64,000 bases of DNA, taken from assembly GCA_023678885.1 (NCBI GenBank), contig CM042983.1:24100279-24164278 (forward strand), written 5' to 3'. This document shows positions 1 through 12,596 of the stretch, in pieces. Every line of letters begins with the position of its first letter. Within the stretch, counting starts at the first letter, position 1. Position numbers and translations under genes: made by a program. The notes under the pieces are model-generated. The model was given only the letters and a program-made list of their open reading frames with translations. It was not told the origin of the DNA and did not search any database. Origin of the DNA: Pogostemon cablin (lineage: Eukaryota; Streptophyta; Magnoliopsida; Lamiales; Lamiaceae).

Positions 1-924
1 TTTATTCATCTTCTGCGTAGATGCTTGTGTTTTTGTTTGATGTACCTCCTATTTGTGCGCCGTTAACCTCTGCCATTCTGAGGTTCTACCCTGATCTTAA
101 GACTCTGATTCTCTATCTGTACTACCCTTTGGCTTGGGTGCCTTCTGATGCCTTTGTTCTACTTCGGGCGATGATCCGAAGCTCCCTTTCCCTATTCCTA
201 TTCCGATATCCCGATCTTCCTATCCATCCGTTTGGAGAGTTCCCTTTATTCTGAACCTAATGTTTCAACCCTCGTGCCTATCCACTATATACATGTCTGT
301 GTCGCCTTTTGATGCCATTCCAAGGTCCATTGTTGCCCCTTCATTCCGGCTTCGTTATTCCAATTTACGCCCGAGGCGACACAATTTCCCTCATACCGAG
401 GTTCTGGTTCCGTTGTTGCCCCTTTATTCCAGCTCTGTTATTCCAATTGACTTTCTAGTCTGATGCCTCAACATCTTCGTTTCCCCGAATCCGATATTTT
501 TGTCCTTTATTCCTAGCTTGACTCTGCCTTTTTAATCCGCCTTGCCTTTTCATTTCCCTTTTTTGGTAACTTCCCTTCGATATCCCTTTATTTATGCTTA
601 TGGTATTCTTTATCAGTTTACAGGATGATGTTTACATTTTAGTATTTCCCGAAGTCATGGTATCCCGACACGTGAATACTTTTTACCATTTGTGATGAGC
701 ATACTGATCCCTTTAACCATACATAAACTTGTTGATATTCCTAAGACCACGATGTCCTAATAAATAAATACATTTCCCTCTTTTGTGATAAACACATTGA
801 TATCCTTGACCAAATATCATTAAAAAGATTTCCATACAGTTTGCATTTCCATATAATATGGCCTAATGCCTTGTTAAAAAGTTGTAAAAAGTCACCAACC
901 TTATTCATCTCGCTTTCTTTCTAC
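1..924. other. 3' non-coding region of the Tat-like gypsy element
   Basis: There is no credible gene here. The stretch lies downstream of integrase in the minus-strand gypsy element, so it is probably the spacer between pol and a 3' LTR that falls outside the window. A sequence of about 35 bases starting gttgccccttcattccggc near 332 recurs near 413, which makes an imperfect tandem repeat with a period of about 81 bp. No start or end of an LTR matching the right-hand LTR of this element is visible. Confidence 0.55.
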
Positions 925-2181
925 TTATTGATAATATTTCTTCAAGTGTTGCGCATTCCATGGGTGTGATATCTTTTTGGCATCTACTTCTTCTAACTCA
1001 TATGCTCCCCCTTCCAGAATTCTTTTGATTACGTAGGAGCCTTCCCAGTTCTGGCCGCTGCCCTGTGCCGTTGGGCCCACTACTTTCCGTAGCACCAGCT
1101 CTCTATCCTTGAACCTCTTTAGTTTTATCTTGGAGTTATAAAATCTTTCTACTTTCTGCTTGTAGACTGCATTATGCAACTCCGCAATCAATCTATTTTC
1201 CTCCAACAGGTCTAGACTCTCTTGGATCAATTCATCATTTGTCCCTTCTTGGTGGAGAGTGATCCTAGGGCTGGGTACTCCTATTTCCACTGGTATCACC
1301 GCCTCTGAGCCGAAGGCCATTGAGAAAGGGGCTCATTGGTGGATGTTCTCATCTTCGTTCTGTTGGACCACAGCACTCCCGACAGTTCTTCTGGCCATTT
1401 CCAATCTAGCTTTTCTAACCTGGCTTTTATGTGTGTTTGATGATCTTGTTCACTGCCTCGACTTGCCCATTGGACTGTGGGTGGTATGGCGTGGAGGACC
1501 ATTTCTTAATGTCGTAGTCCTCACAAAACTTTCTCAGTTTATCGTTGTCAAATTGCTTGCCATTGTCGGTCAATATGGCGATTGGTATCTCAAACTGGCA
1601 TATGATATTATCCCAGATGAACTTCTTGACCCGAGCCTCAGTTATCGTCGAGAGGGGTTCAGCCTCTGCCCATTTTGTGAAATAATCCACTACTACGATG
1701 GCAAATTTATTTCCACCTTTCCCAGTAGGCAGCGATCCGATCAAATCAATCCCCCATTTTGCGAAGAGCCATGGACTGAACACTGAGGTCAGCTGTTCCG
1801 ATGGTGCTCTGACTATCGGAGCCAGCCTCTGGAAAATCGTGCATGCACTCGCATATTGGGTGGCGTCTTTTTTAGCGTCGGCCAGAAGTAACCCTGCCTA
1901 ATCACTTTGTATGCTAGAGCGATCCCGCCTGTATGGTTCCTGCAAATGTCTTCATGTATCTCGGCCAGTACGTAACTCGCCTCCTCTGGGTTCAGACATT
2001 TCAGGAGTGGGGATGAATATCCCCTCTTATATAGCTTTCCCTCTATTAGAACGTACCTTGCCGATCGAAGCTTTATTTGCCAAGCCTTGTCCTTATCCGA
2101 GGGTACTCTTTCTTCTTCCAAATATGCCCTGATCGGGGTCATCCATGACTCTTCTGTTGGTTGTTCATTCAGGACCCACAC
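925..2181 (-). pseudogene. Gypsy integrase (frameshifted)
   Basis: Integrase joins element cDNA to host DNA. In order on the minus strand there are a zinc-binding HHCC region (EIHEDICRNHTGG near 1,930-1,970), then the catalytic core with WGIDLIGSLPTGKGG, the second Asp in ILTDNGKQFDN and the Glu in HPQSNGQVEAVN (1,427-1,783), then a C-terminal part including AFGSEAVIPVEIG (925-1,320). The frame changes at a run of six T on the plus strand at about 1,868-1,873, consistent with loss of one base, and changes again between 1,320 and 1,427. In the shifted frame, the second cysteine of the CxxC pair appears to be replaced by Phe. The protein cannot be made intact. Confidence 0.82.
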
Positions 2182-2199
2182 GGCGGTGTCCGACGGGTT

Positions 2200-3240
2200 C
2201 TCTTACCTCACAATATTAATGTTAGTTAGGTCCTCAGCATTCGACGCCGTGGCAAGCTTAGCCAACGCGTCGGCTCCTATGTTGTCTTTCCTGTCAATGC
2301 ATTCCAAAAATACGTGTTTGAATTTCTACAATAAGCCCACAGCCAATCCTCTATAAAGGCTCATGTGTTCATCCTTGGCCTCGTACTCTCCCTTCACCTG
2401 GTTCACCACCAACTGTTAGTCGCTGTATATCATCAGCTCACCTGCTCCCATGGCCAGCGCCATTCTTAAATCATTCAGTAGGGCCTCGTATTATGTCTCA
2501 TTGTTAGTAGCCAAGAAACCAAATCGGATTGCGGTTGAAAAGTTTTTCCGGATGGCGTTCGGATGATGATTCCTGCGCCCGATGCTGCTGCCGTTGCCGA
2601 AGCGTCCTCATGCATGATCCAAGGCTTTCTCTTTTCACCCTCGGCTGGTGTAGAGAAGGTCAGTTCCACTATGAAGTCCGTCATGACTTGCCCCTTGACT
2701 GCATTCCTTGGTAGGTACGCTATGTCGAACTACCCCAGTTCGACGGACCATTTTAACAGCCGTCCTGCGGCGTCCGGCCTTTGGAGTACCTGCCTCAAAG
2801 GGAACGTTGTCAATTCCTCGATAGTGTGCTCCATGAAGTATGGTCTCAGCTTTCTCGAGCTCATAACGAGAGCATACGCCATCTTCTCCATTACTGGGTA
2901 TCTAAGTTCTGCGTCTCTCAGGGATTGACTTACAAAGTACACTAGCTTCTGATTCTTCTCCTCCATTTTGACCAATACTGAACTGATTGTTGTTCCTGAC
3001 ACCGCCAGGTACAGCTGCAACGTCTTACCTGGTTAGGGTTTGGAGTGGATCTTAGGGTCCGACAGCTCCCTTTTGATCTCGTGAATGCCTTCCACACTCT
3101 TCTGTCCATTTGAACTTAGCCTTTTTGATGACGTTGAAGAAGGATTTACATTTATCTGATGCTTTCAATATGAACCTGTTTAAAGCGGCCAACCTACCCA
3201 TCAGGTTCTGGACCTCTTTCATGTGCCATAGCGAATCCAT
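2200..3240 (-). pseudogene. Gypsy RNase H region (degenerate, possibly dual)
   Basis: RNase H degrades the RNA strand during reverse transcription. Segment 3,052-3,240 carries the RT connection motif MKEVQNLMGRLAALNRF. Segment 2,730-3,020 reads as the Ty3-type RNase H (LYLAVSGTTISSVLVKMEE, ELRYPVMEKMAYAL). Segment 2,475-2,684 holds a second RNase-H-like start (WIMHEDASATAAASGAGIII), and its remainder down to about 2,200 is broken by stops. An extra RNase H after the first is known in Tat-lineage plant elements and supports that placement, but the second domain here is too decayed to be sure. Confidence 0.65.
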
Positions 3241-3242
3241 CT

Positions 3243-4160
3243 TTAGGATGCCTCCACCTTTTCCGAGTTCATCTCAATCCCCCTGGAGCTGACCAAATAT
3301 CCGAGGAAACTCCCCTTGCTCACTCCAAACGTATATTTCTTCGGATTTAGTTTCATTCCATAGTGTCGGAAGATTTCGAAAACCTTTCTGAGATGGTCGA
3401 AATGATCCGTCCTTTTTAGGCTCTTCACCACGGTATCATCCACGTAGACCTTGACTATTTTCCCAATTTCTCCCTCGAATATTTTGTTGACCAATCTTTG
3501 ATAAGTAGCCCCCGCATTCCTCAAACCAAACGACATGTTGTTCCACTCATACACTTCATTTCCATAGAAGAATACCGTATTTGCCTTATCATCCGGGTGC
3601 ATAGGGATCTGGTGATACCCCGAAAATGCATCCATAAAACTCATTATCATGTGTTCTGCTGTAGCATCGACCATCTGGTCAATCGATGGGAGTGGATAGC
3701 TGTCCTTCGGGCACGCCTTGTTTAGATTGGTGAAATCGATTCACAGTCTCCGTGATCCCTCTTTCTTCTTTACCATAACTAGGTTTTGCACTCTTATAGG
3801 GTACTTGCATTCGCTAATTCTTCCACTCGCCAGTATTTTGTGTACTTCCAGCTCCATAGCTGCATTTTTCTCCGGGCTGAACTTTCTCTCCTTCTGGTGA
3901 AATGGTGGGATGTTGGAGTCGATGTTCAACTTATGGCAAGCGTACTTCAGATGTACCCCGGGTGTTTCGTTTGGGTTCCATGTGAACACGTCCAAGTTTT
4001 CTTTTAGTAATTGGGTTAATTCTTCCTTGAATCTGGTTTCCCACTCTGTCTGAATCTTGACCTTGATTTTAACATCCTTTGGGTCCAGTTGTACCACTTC
4101 TGTATTTCCCGCCGCCAAGGCTCCCTCTTTTAATTTCATCCTCGGATCTTCGTCCGGCAT
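3243..4160 (-). pseudogene. Gypsy reverse transcriptase (one internal stop)
   Basis: This is the polymerase that copies element RNA into DNA. The N-terminal part (3,741-4,160) contains VFTWNPNETPGV and the KYPIRVQNLVMVKKKEG strand. The palm part (3,243-3,674) contains FMDAFSGYHQIPM, FGLRNAGATYQRLVN and the catalytic YVDD box (KVYVDDTVVKS). The two parts are in the same frame and are separated by an in-frame TGA at 3,741-3,743, so the break is a nonsense change and not a frameshift. The catalytic Asp residues themselves are kept. Confidence 0.88.
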
Positions 4161-4163
4161 TAT

Positions 4164-4973
4164 TTACTTTTGCCTCGACATCCTTGTCTCTGCTTCTTTT
4201 TCCTCCTGTTCTTTAACAACTGAATTCTGATGCTTTCCTATTATTGCCACAAGCATTTCATCCCCTTGCTCCCCTGCTTCTTTTCGTTCAGTGATTACCA
4301 GGATCAGTTCGGGCTCTCTGTTCCTTTGATCCCCCTTATGTGGTTTTTTCGCTTCTGTTGGCATTTCATAAGTCTCTCCCTTTTCCATGATATCCTCAAA
4401 GCTCAGCATCTCTTAGTCCATGTCATGATAACTCAGACCTTCCACCTTTTCTACAAATGAGCATTCCCTCGCCCTCGTCTGATTTCCTATCACTGTTGCT
4501 ACTCTGCCATCAGCTGTGACAAATTTGAGGCATTGGTAAAGGGTGGATGGGATAGCTCCAAAAGCGTAGATCAACGGACGCCCTAGTATGCAGTTGTAGG
4601 TGGAGTCTTGGTCTACAACCTTGAATGTTAACTATTTCTGCATCTGCGTTTTCCCATCCGAACCTTCTAACTGAACTGACAAATCATCCTCCATGGTTGG
4701 CCTAGTCAACGCATTGCCGAAACCTTTGATCTCATCACTACAAGGCCTCACTTTGTGGTGGCGCTCCCCTCCCAGTTTTTCAAAGACTTCTTTAAAGATT
4801 ATGTTGGCGTACGCCTCGGTATCCACTAAGCATCTATGGACTTTGCCCCTTGACAGTATTGGCGAAATGACTAAAGGGTCGGAATGAGGAGTACTTACCC
4901 CATAGAAGTCCACTTCCATAAAGGTAATATCCGCTTCCATTACGCCTTTTGCTACCGGGGTTAGCGACCACAC
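4164..4973 (-). pseudogene. Gypsy aspartic protease region (active site altered)
   Basis: The retroviral-type protease cleaves the Gag-Pol polyprotein. The region reads MEVDFYGVSTPHSDPLVISP, then an active-site strand CLVDTEAYANIIF where the family has DTG, then, after an in-frame TAG at about 4,632, the C-terminal strand with ILGRPLIYAFGA near 4,570-4,600. The Gly of the DTG triad is replaced by Glu, which should abolish activity. Further in-frame stops lie near 4,410 and 4,164. The acidic segment from 4,164 to 4,409 links the protease to RT. Confidence 0.72.
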
Positions 4974-5108
4974 TTGGGGGATTTGTTAGTCTAAGTTTCT
5001 TTGTTCTGCCTTCCTCTTCCGTTTTGATGTCGTGGTGAGTGCTTGGGAAGTTTCGGTATAGGGGACTTCCTCTATCGGCTCCATCATGTGTATCTCTCCC
5101 GGTCTGTC

Positions 5109-7166
5109 TCATCTCGGGGCTGGCCCTCCGATCTTGTCGAACACTGGTGGCCGTCCTGGAGGCGGAGGGGGTAGGGGCATCGCTATATCATTCTGCCCTC
5201 TGCCTGGAGACCTCGGTCGACCTGGGGAAGGAGGAAGATTAGAGTCTCTCCTGTACACCCTCGGCCTCGGGGTCTGCAGCATCCCCCTTAACCTTCCTTC
5301 CTTAAATAACTTCCACAACTCCGTGATAAGGTCTCGGTATTGGTCTATATTGTGTCCATGTGTCAGGTGGTATATGCAATATTTTCGAGGGTTGGTGAGC
5401 TCTGAGGTTCGGAGAATCGGCCTCGGCGTCCGAAGGACTTGCTGATCTTTGACGTAGTAGAAGACCTCGGCAATATTCAAGTTAGTCCCTGATTTTAGTT
5501 CCTCATACATCTGCTGCACCTCGGTATCCTCCATAAATAGCTTGAAAGTAGAGGGCGCTTGCTTGCTTTCTTTGCCATCTTAGAAATATCTTCTGCTTGG
5601 ATGTGCTTGTTTGCCATGACCATGAAGGCCGCGTAAGACGCGGGTGGTTTAAGTTGGACTGCTTTCCATAAGCTACCTTCCGGGTGAAGAGCCTCCATCA
5701 CTGTGATGAGACAAGCTTCGTCCTCCATGACTTCCCCCATCGACCTTTGCTCAATAAACATTTAAGAAAGTCTTGTAAGCTTTTTGTTGAACCTTGAGGA
5801 TGTTGACCAGCTTGTGCTTTGGTTCCTTCGGCGCTCCAAGATACGAGTATTGCATTAGGAATACCTCCATCAACTCCTCCCAGCTTCTGACGGAGGTTGC
5901 CGGGATCGCCCTAAACCAGGCGTGAGCCTTATTTCCCAAGGTCAGTGGGAACATCCGGCATAGTGTGATCTCGTTTTCACCTTGTGCTCTCATCTGCATT
6001 AAATATTTTTCAATGTGAGAATATGGGTCGTAATCACAATCGAAAATCAAACTGGAGGGAAACTTAATCCCTTGTTGCCGAGGGGCATTGCTGATTTCTG
6101 CCGTGAAAGGTGAAGGAGCTACCGACAACTGGAGGACTTCTCCAGTTTCAGACATCTTTTTTTCTAGATCCACGAAATGCTTGTTTACCTCCTCGTTTAT
6201 CAAGGCCTGTAGATCTCCGGATGGGGCCTTGGAGAATATTTCTTTATTCTCTGACCGCATCTCTGCCTGGGTCTCCCTCCGTCTCATCCCCCTTCGCGAG
6301 ACGGGTACCCCATTTCTCCTGTCCTGTGGTAAAGACAGCTCTGTTGTGGGCAGATCTTCCCACGAGGGATCCTGGCTCTCTTGTGAGTAGGGCGCCGAAG
6401 ATGAATGGGATCTCTGGTTCCTTGGCCTTCTGCATCGGTTATGCCTCCTTTGAGAGATGGATGGGGTTTTTCATGGGACTTCTTCTTCCGCCTGCACTCC
6501 CCTAGTGGAGGGTCGACCTCTCATTCGATTTGGTGAGCGATGCTGGTGAGATCCTTTTGCCCTTGATCTTTCCCTTGGTGGAGGGTTTCCTGCCTCTTGA
6601 TTCTGTTCCCGCCGTGATCTCCTTGGGGCATCATTTCTCATGGATACCTCCGGGGGTGGAGGATTCCTCACTTCTTGGTGCATCCTCAGTCGCGGTTGCC
6701 TTTGAGCTTCCGTCTCTGGTCGACGAAGGTATTCGCTACGCCTTCCTTCTGCTGGAGTTTTGTCCACACTCTCTCCTTCTTCGACGTTCTACCTTCTTAT
6801 GAAGTTGATAGTTTCTCTCGCATCTCCCCCGCTGTGTTCTTTCCTGGCCTCATTCCTCCTTTCGAGGTCTTCCCGCAGATCACCATGGCTTTCCCTGTGA
6901 GGGCCGCTAAAGCTCAACCTCACCGGTTGAACCGGGGGAGCTTCTGCAGTATACTCATTAATCACACTTTGGATCTTTTCATTCATTTCTTTCGCTTTTT
7001 GAGGATCGCCTAAGTTTGGGACATGAATAGACCTCGCCAGAGTGGATATTTCTCTGACTGGAGCACTGATTTGAACGTTATTTCCACTCCTTGTCACATT
7101 CCGTTGGGCCCTGGAACACTCCCCTTTTTCTTCGTTGCCACGAACTGTAAATCCATCACCTCCCAT
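5109..7166 (-). pseudogene. Gypsy gag (fragmented)
   Basis: Gag packages element RNA into virus-like particles. The N-terminal part (6,789-7,166) and an Arg/Pro-rich part (6,471-6,767) precede the conserved Gag core in 5,751-6,287 (FDCDYDPYSHIEKYLMQM, LTLGNKAHAWFRAIP, SWEELMEVFLMQYSY). The core runs on through 5,495-5,761 and 5,109-5,534 after frameshifts. A residual zinc-knuckle-like CIYHLTHGHNIDQY sits near 5,360, with the last metal ligand lost (Tyr where Cys is expected). The pieces from 7,166 to 5,751 share one frame with stops (for example TAG at 6,789-6,791). Confidence 0.78.
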
Positions 7167-7266
7167 TTGATTTACAAGCGCATAACAAAAACCAGAGATC
7201 TTTCTTCATAGAATTAAACTAAGACTTTAAGAAGAAATAGAACATGGATGGCTAATCGTAGCGTTT

Positions 7267-7287
7267 CCCACAGATGGCGCCAGAAAT
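7267..7287 (-). other. Gypsy primer-binding site
   Basis: The minus strand reads TTTCTGGCGCCATCTGTGGG directly after the inner LTR end (…ATCA). TGGCGCC is the complement of a tRNA acceptor end (…GGCGCCA). The following bases fit a tRNA-Arg-type primer, as reported for Tat/Ogre elements, better than tRNA-Asp; the exact tRNA is inferred. Confidence 0.6.
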
Positions 7288-7417
7288 TGATGGCTGTTCT
7301 TAGCTCGTTAATTTAGTATTTGAAGGATTAAGATATTTAATAATGAAACCAAGAACAAACACAATTAAACACAATAAGCTACAAATAAAGGGATCACAAC
7401 CGGTAGAGATTTGATTC
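7288..7417 (-). mobile_element. Gypsy 5' LTR, inner part
   Basis: This is the PBS-proximal part of the 5' LTR of the Tat-like element, starting on the plus strand with tgatggctgttcttagc. It is cut off at 7,417 by the copia insertion, and the LTR resumes at 15,822. Confidence 0.75.
7413..7417. repeat. Target-site duplication of copia element (left)
   Basis: GATTC directly before the left copia LTR; it is repeated exactly at 15,817-15,821 directly after the right LTR. A 5-bp duplication is normal for copia integrase. Confidence 0.95.
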
Positions 7418-8626
7418 TGTTGGAATTGGACCTTATGGTGAACATGATTCAATAAGTTAAAACAGATAATTAAACAGCGGAAGCATTAAATAAATAACCT
7501 GACTTCAGGGTTGGTGTAGTGGATGATGATCTGAGAAGAACACCTCTGATCTTCTGCAGTATTACCCAAAGTCAACTCTCTGGTGTTGTGTGGTCAACAA
7601 TCCCCAGAGAGTTCTCAATCTGTTCCTGATCTTTTTTCTACGTAAGAGGCGCAGAGTTAGGTTATTAGGAACTGAGACAACTTATATATACTTGGGCTAC
7701 TGCAGGGACCAGGAGAAGAAATTGGGCTGGGCCTCAATCAGATTTAATTAACCAAGCTTAGCCCAAAGCTTTTAATTAAATCCAATAATAATAATATAGT
7801 CCACTAAAATATTATTATTGCACTACCCATCCAATCCCAAAATTACGTTCTGGGCTCCTTCTTATTATGAGCCCGATAGTCTCCCCATGTTTAAGATATA
7901 CAATGCCCATTAATTAATTAAGTTACTGACAACTCAAATTAATTAATATCTCATCCGAGAGTAGTACCACTCAACCTTATTATCATGCCGGAAATTAATC
8001 CACTTGCAAGATTTACATGATAAACCTTATGAGCTCCTCAAGGGGACATCATCAACCTATGACGGACATGGTTTCCTTCTACAATCAACAGCACACCATA
8101 GAGACATCACTACTTCCCAACTCACCGAGTTTGTTGATTTAATACATTTAAATCTCACCCATTGATGAATCAAAGAAATATATACTGCCTTACGTGTCGA
8201 GGTTATTGTATAGGGATTAAGAGCACGAACATCCATAATAACAGAGATCAAGTTCTTCTATATAGACAGTACAAGTTGAACGATCTCAGATGGTCCTACT
8301 CAATACACAAAGCAGTGTACTAATGTGGTTCTATAGTCAAGACAAACTAATACCAAACCACACTACAACCATACCGATAGATAGTCCCCGTATATCTCGG
8401 TTGTGAGCATCTGTTTATACTTTATAAGGAAACTGATAATATGATCTTCCGCGTGTTGTCGCACAACATATTATCTACAGTATAAAGTAAATGGACTTTT
8501 GCACAAACATATAAATAAATAATTTATAATATGCAAAACAGTTTGATCATATGATTCTCATTTCAAATAAAATCGTTATTACATTGTTCAATACAAAAGC
8601 AAGGCTTTTAGTATACAAATCTAACA
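7418..8626 (-). repeat. Copia 3' LTR
   Basis: 1,209 bp, starting tgttggaattgg and ending tatacaaatctaaca on the plus strand. It is the 3' LTR because the element reads on the minus strand. It lies next to the PPT at 8,627-8,637. Confidence 0.95.
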
Positions 8627-8637
8627 ATCTCCCACTT
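8627..8637 (-). other. Copia polypurine tract
   Basis: The minus strand reads AAGTGGGAGAT directly before the TGTTAG end of the 3' LTR. This is the usual site for priming plus-strand DNA. Confidence 0.85.
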
Positions 8638-8648
8638 ATACTAAAAGA

Positions 8649-11600
8649 CTACGCTGCCTTATCTGCTGACACGCATCTAATCCCCATTCCTTCTACATGC
8701 CCATCGAACGCTTTCGCTGGAAGGCTCTTAGTAAAAGGATCAGCTAGGTTATCCTCAGATGCTATCTTAACAACAACGACTTCCCCTCTTTTAACGATAT
8801 CTCAAATCAGGTGGTACTTGCGCTCAATGTGTTTACTCGCCTTATGGGCTCGTGGTTCCTTCGAGTTTGCTACTGCACCACTGTTATCACAATAAATTAT
8901 GATTGCTTTGGGCAAACCAGGAATCACATCCAAGTCCATTAAGAAGTTCCTGAGCCATACTGCTTCTTTAGCTGCCTCAGAGGCTGCTACATATTCAGCT
9001 TCCATGGTAGAGTCTGCAATGCATTTCTGCTTTACACTCCTCCATATTACGGCTCCTCCTCCAAGAGTATACACATAACCCGAGGTGGATTTACTAGCAT
9101 CCCTATCTGACTGGAAATCCGAATCAGTATAACCCAAAGGTAACAAAGTATCTGCCCGGTAAACCAGCACATAATCCCTAGTCCTTCGCAGGTACTTCAA
9201 AATATGCTTTACCGCAGTCCAATGCCCTTGTCCTGGATTACTTTGATACCTACTGACCATGCCCACGGCATAACAGATATCTGGTCTCGTACATAGCATA
9301 GCATACATGAGACTTCCCACTGCCGAAGCATAAGGGACTAGCTTCATTGCCTCTATTTCATGTTGTGTCTTAGGACACATTTCCTTAGATAGAGGTATTC
9401 CATGTCTGAAAGGTAGAAAACCTTTCTTGGAATCTTGCATGCTAAAACGAGTCAGGATTGTATCAATATATGAAGCTTGGGATAAGCACAACATTCTTTT
9501 CTTGCGATCCCTTATTAATTTGATCCCAAGAATGTGTCCGGCCTCTCCCAAGTCCTTCATCTCAAATTGCTTGGACAGCTATACCCTTACGCCCGACAAT
9601 ACCTTTACATTGTTTCCAATGAGCAGAATATCATCCACGTAGAGTACAAGAAATACCACTACGTTTCCGTCACACTTCTTATATACACATGATTCATCCG
9701 GACATTGAATAAATCCATATGACTGGATTACTTCATCAAAACGGATGTTCCAAGATCTTGAAGCTTGTTTCAATCCATAAATAGACTTTTTAAGCTTACA
9801 CACAAGATGCTCTTCGCCCTTTGCAATGAAACCCTCTGGTTGCTTCATATAGATGTTTTCCTCAAGACTTCCATTCAGGAAAGCTGTCTTGACATCCATC
9901 TGCCATACCTCATAATCCATATGAGCAGCAATAGACAAAAGAATCCGGATTGACTTAAGCATGGCCACGGGTGAGAAGGTTTCCTCATAATCGATTCCTT
10001 CTTTCTGAGTATATCCTTTAGCCACAAGCCTTGCTTTAAAGGTTTCCACCTTACCGTCAGATCCTCTTTTTCTCTTATAGATCCACTTGCATCCAATAGC
10101 TTTTACACCATTAGGTGGTTCTACAAGCTCCCAGACCTGATTAGAATACATGGATTCTATCTCAGATTTCATTGCGTTTTGCCATAATTGAGCATCTTTA
10201 TCCTGCAGTGCCTCGTTGTAATTCCATGGGTCAATTTCATGTTCACCTGGGACCAAGTCTGATGACTCTCCCAATCCCATGAATCTATCTGGTTGTTTCG
10301 CAACCTTCCCACTACGACGAGGCTCCGCAGGCAATTGTGTATCAGGTGTGACACACGGTGCAGTGTCCTGTGGTATATCCTCTTGCACTGTTGGTATATT
10401 GTTTGGTGTTTCCTTTCTAACTTCTTCTAGAACAATTGTACTCTTGGGTTTATGATTCATTACATAATCCTCTTCTAAAAATCTGGCGTTCGTACTCACG
10501 ATCACCTTTTGGTCATTAGGATCATAAAATATACCACCCCTCGTTCCTTTAGGATATCTTATAAACAGACAAACATCCGTACGCGATTCTAACTTATCAG
10601 CATCTTGCTTCAACACATGTGCCGGAGCACCCCAAATCCGAAAGTGTTTGAGACTAGGCTTTTGCTTTATCCACAATTCGATGGGTGTTGAAGCTACTGA
10701 TTTAGAAGGTACTAAATTCAGGATATAAGCCGCTGTATCCAAGGAATATCCCCAAAACGAGCTGGGTAATTCCGAATAACTCATCATAGATCTTACCATT
10801 TCCATAAGAGTCATATTCCTTCTTTCCGCTACACCATTCTGCTGGGGTGTGCCCGGTGCAGACAATTGGGATTCAATCCCATTTTCTGATAAATAATTCC
10901 TAAACTCTCCCAAGAGGTATTCGCCACCACGATCAGATCGTAGTGTCTTGATATATTTTCCAAGATGCTTTTTCACATCAGCCTTGTACTCTTTGAATTT
11001 ATCAAAGCACTCAGACTTGCGGTGCATCAAATAAACATACCCGTATCTAGAATAATCGTCAATGAAAGTGACGAAACATTCATAACCACCTCTTGCCTGG
11101 ACAGACATAGGACCACATAAATCTGAATGAACCAATTCCAACAAATCTTTGGCTCTATACCCCTTTGCCTTGAAAGGCATTTTTGTCATTTTTCCTTCCA
11201 AGCAGGATTCGCAAGTTGGATAATTTTCCACTACTAATGAACTCAGAGGTCCATCAGCTATCAACCTTTGAATCCTACTCAAGTTAATATGACCTAGTCT
11301 TAGATGCCAAAGATATGTTTGATTCATTTTAGAAGGTTCTTTTCTCTTATTAGTAGATATATCATTCATTTCAACTTGTTGCACTGTGGGAGTAATTGGA
11401 TTAAGAGTATACAAATTATCTATCAATGCACCATCACAGATAAAAATTCCATTTTTCCTTAAAACAACTTTGTCATTAAAAGAAACAGAATATCCATCCA
11501 TAAACAATTTAGAAACTGAAATTAAATTCTTTCTAAAATGAGGTACATAAAGATAATTCCTCAAAACAAGAGTTTTATTCTTATTAAAAGATAAATAGAC

Positions 11601-12596
11601 GTCTCCCACTGCAACAGCTGCTACTCTTGTAGCATTTCCCATGAGTATAGTAATCTCTCCATCACTGAGCTGTCGGGTTTGGTGGAACCCCTGCAAAGAA
11701 TTGCAGACATGGTCAGTGGCTCCCGTATCTACACACCAAGTGTCAGCAGATACAGCCGCTAAACACGATTCAACAACTAGTATATAAGACTTACCATTCC
11801 TGTTCCCCTTCAGAAGAGGGCAGTCTGCCTTGTAGTGTCCCGGCTGTTTGCATTTGAAGCACTTGCCTTTAGGCTTCTTGACCGCACCAGTCTTTGCTTT
11901 CACTTGGTTCACCGGCGCTGAATTTCCTTGCTTCTTTTTCTTCCTACCGCCTTTCGACCTAGGATGAGCAGCATATTCAGCAACATGAACCTGAGGAGGT
12001 CTACGAAACAGTTCTTCCACCGCCACAAGTTCTGTCAGAAGTTCCGCCAATGTGTACAAATGTTTGTTCATACCATAGTTCAGGCGAAACTGCTCAAAAC
12101 TCCTAGGCAAGCTTTGGAGTATGATATCGACCTGGGTTTCCCCATCGATTTCAGCTCCAAGAACTTCCAACTCATTGAGTTGGCCCATCATCCTGAGGAC
12201 ATGTTCCCTTACGGGAGTGCCCTCAGCCATTTTGGTATTCATCAAGACCGACATGTCCTTCGACCTAGCAGGACGACTCTGATGTCCGAAGAGTTCCTTA
12301 AGATTATGCATCATATCATAGGCGGTCTCCATGGCTTGATGCTGAGTCTGAAGCACATTTGACATAGAAGCCAAAATGTAGCATTTAGCCATCCTATCAG
12401 CCTTAGTCCACTTATTATAAGCATTTCTTTGCTCTTCGGTAGAGTCATCATTAGGTTCCGGAGGACATTCCTCAGAGAGAACAAAGATATAATCTTCAGC
12501 AGTTAAAACAATGTCCATGTTTCGCTTCCAGTCGACATAATTTGTACCAGTAAGTTTATGTTCTTTAAGTATTACAGAAAGTGAGTTGAGTGCCAT
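8649..12596 (-). pseudogene. Copia gag-pol polyprotein with two premature stops
   Basis: One reading frame of about 1,315 codons encodes the whole polyprotein. The start is taken at 12,596 (MALNSLSVILKEHKLTG), the family-typical Gag start; the frame is open a further 19 codons upstream. In order there are Gag with zinc knuckle CFKCKQPGHYKADC, protease VDTGATDHVC, an integrase HHCC region (HLRLGH ... CESCLEGK) and core (FIDDYSRYGYVYL, SDRGGEYL, TPQQNGVAERRN), RT (QMDVKTAFLNG, YVDD) and RNase H (DSDFQSDRDASKS, EAEYVAASEAAKE, CDNSGAVA). An in-frame TAG at 9,579-9,581, about 20 codons after YVDD, and an in-frame TGA at 8,802-8,804 in RNase H break it; there is no frameshift. The native end is the TAG at 8,649-8,651. 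Each stop is one G:C to A:T step from a sense codon. All catalytic motifs upstream look intact. Confidence 0.93.
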
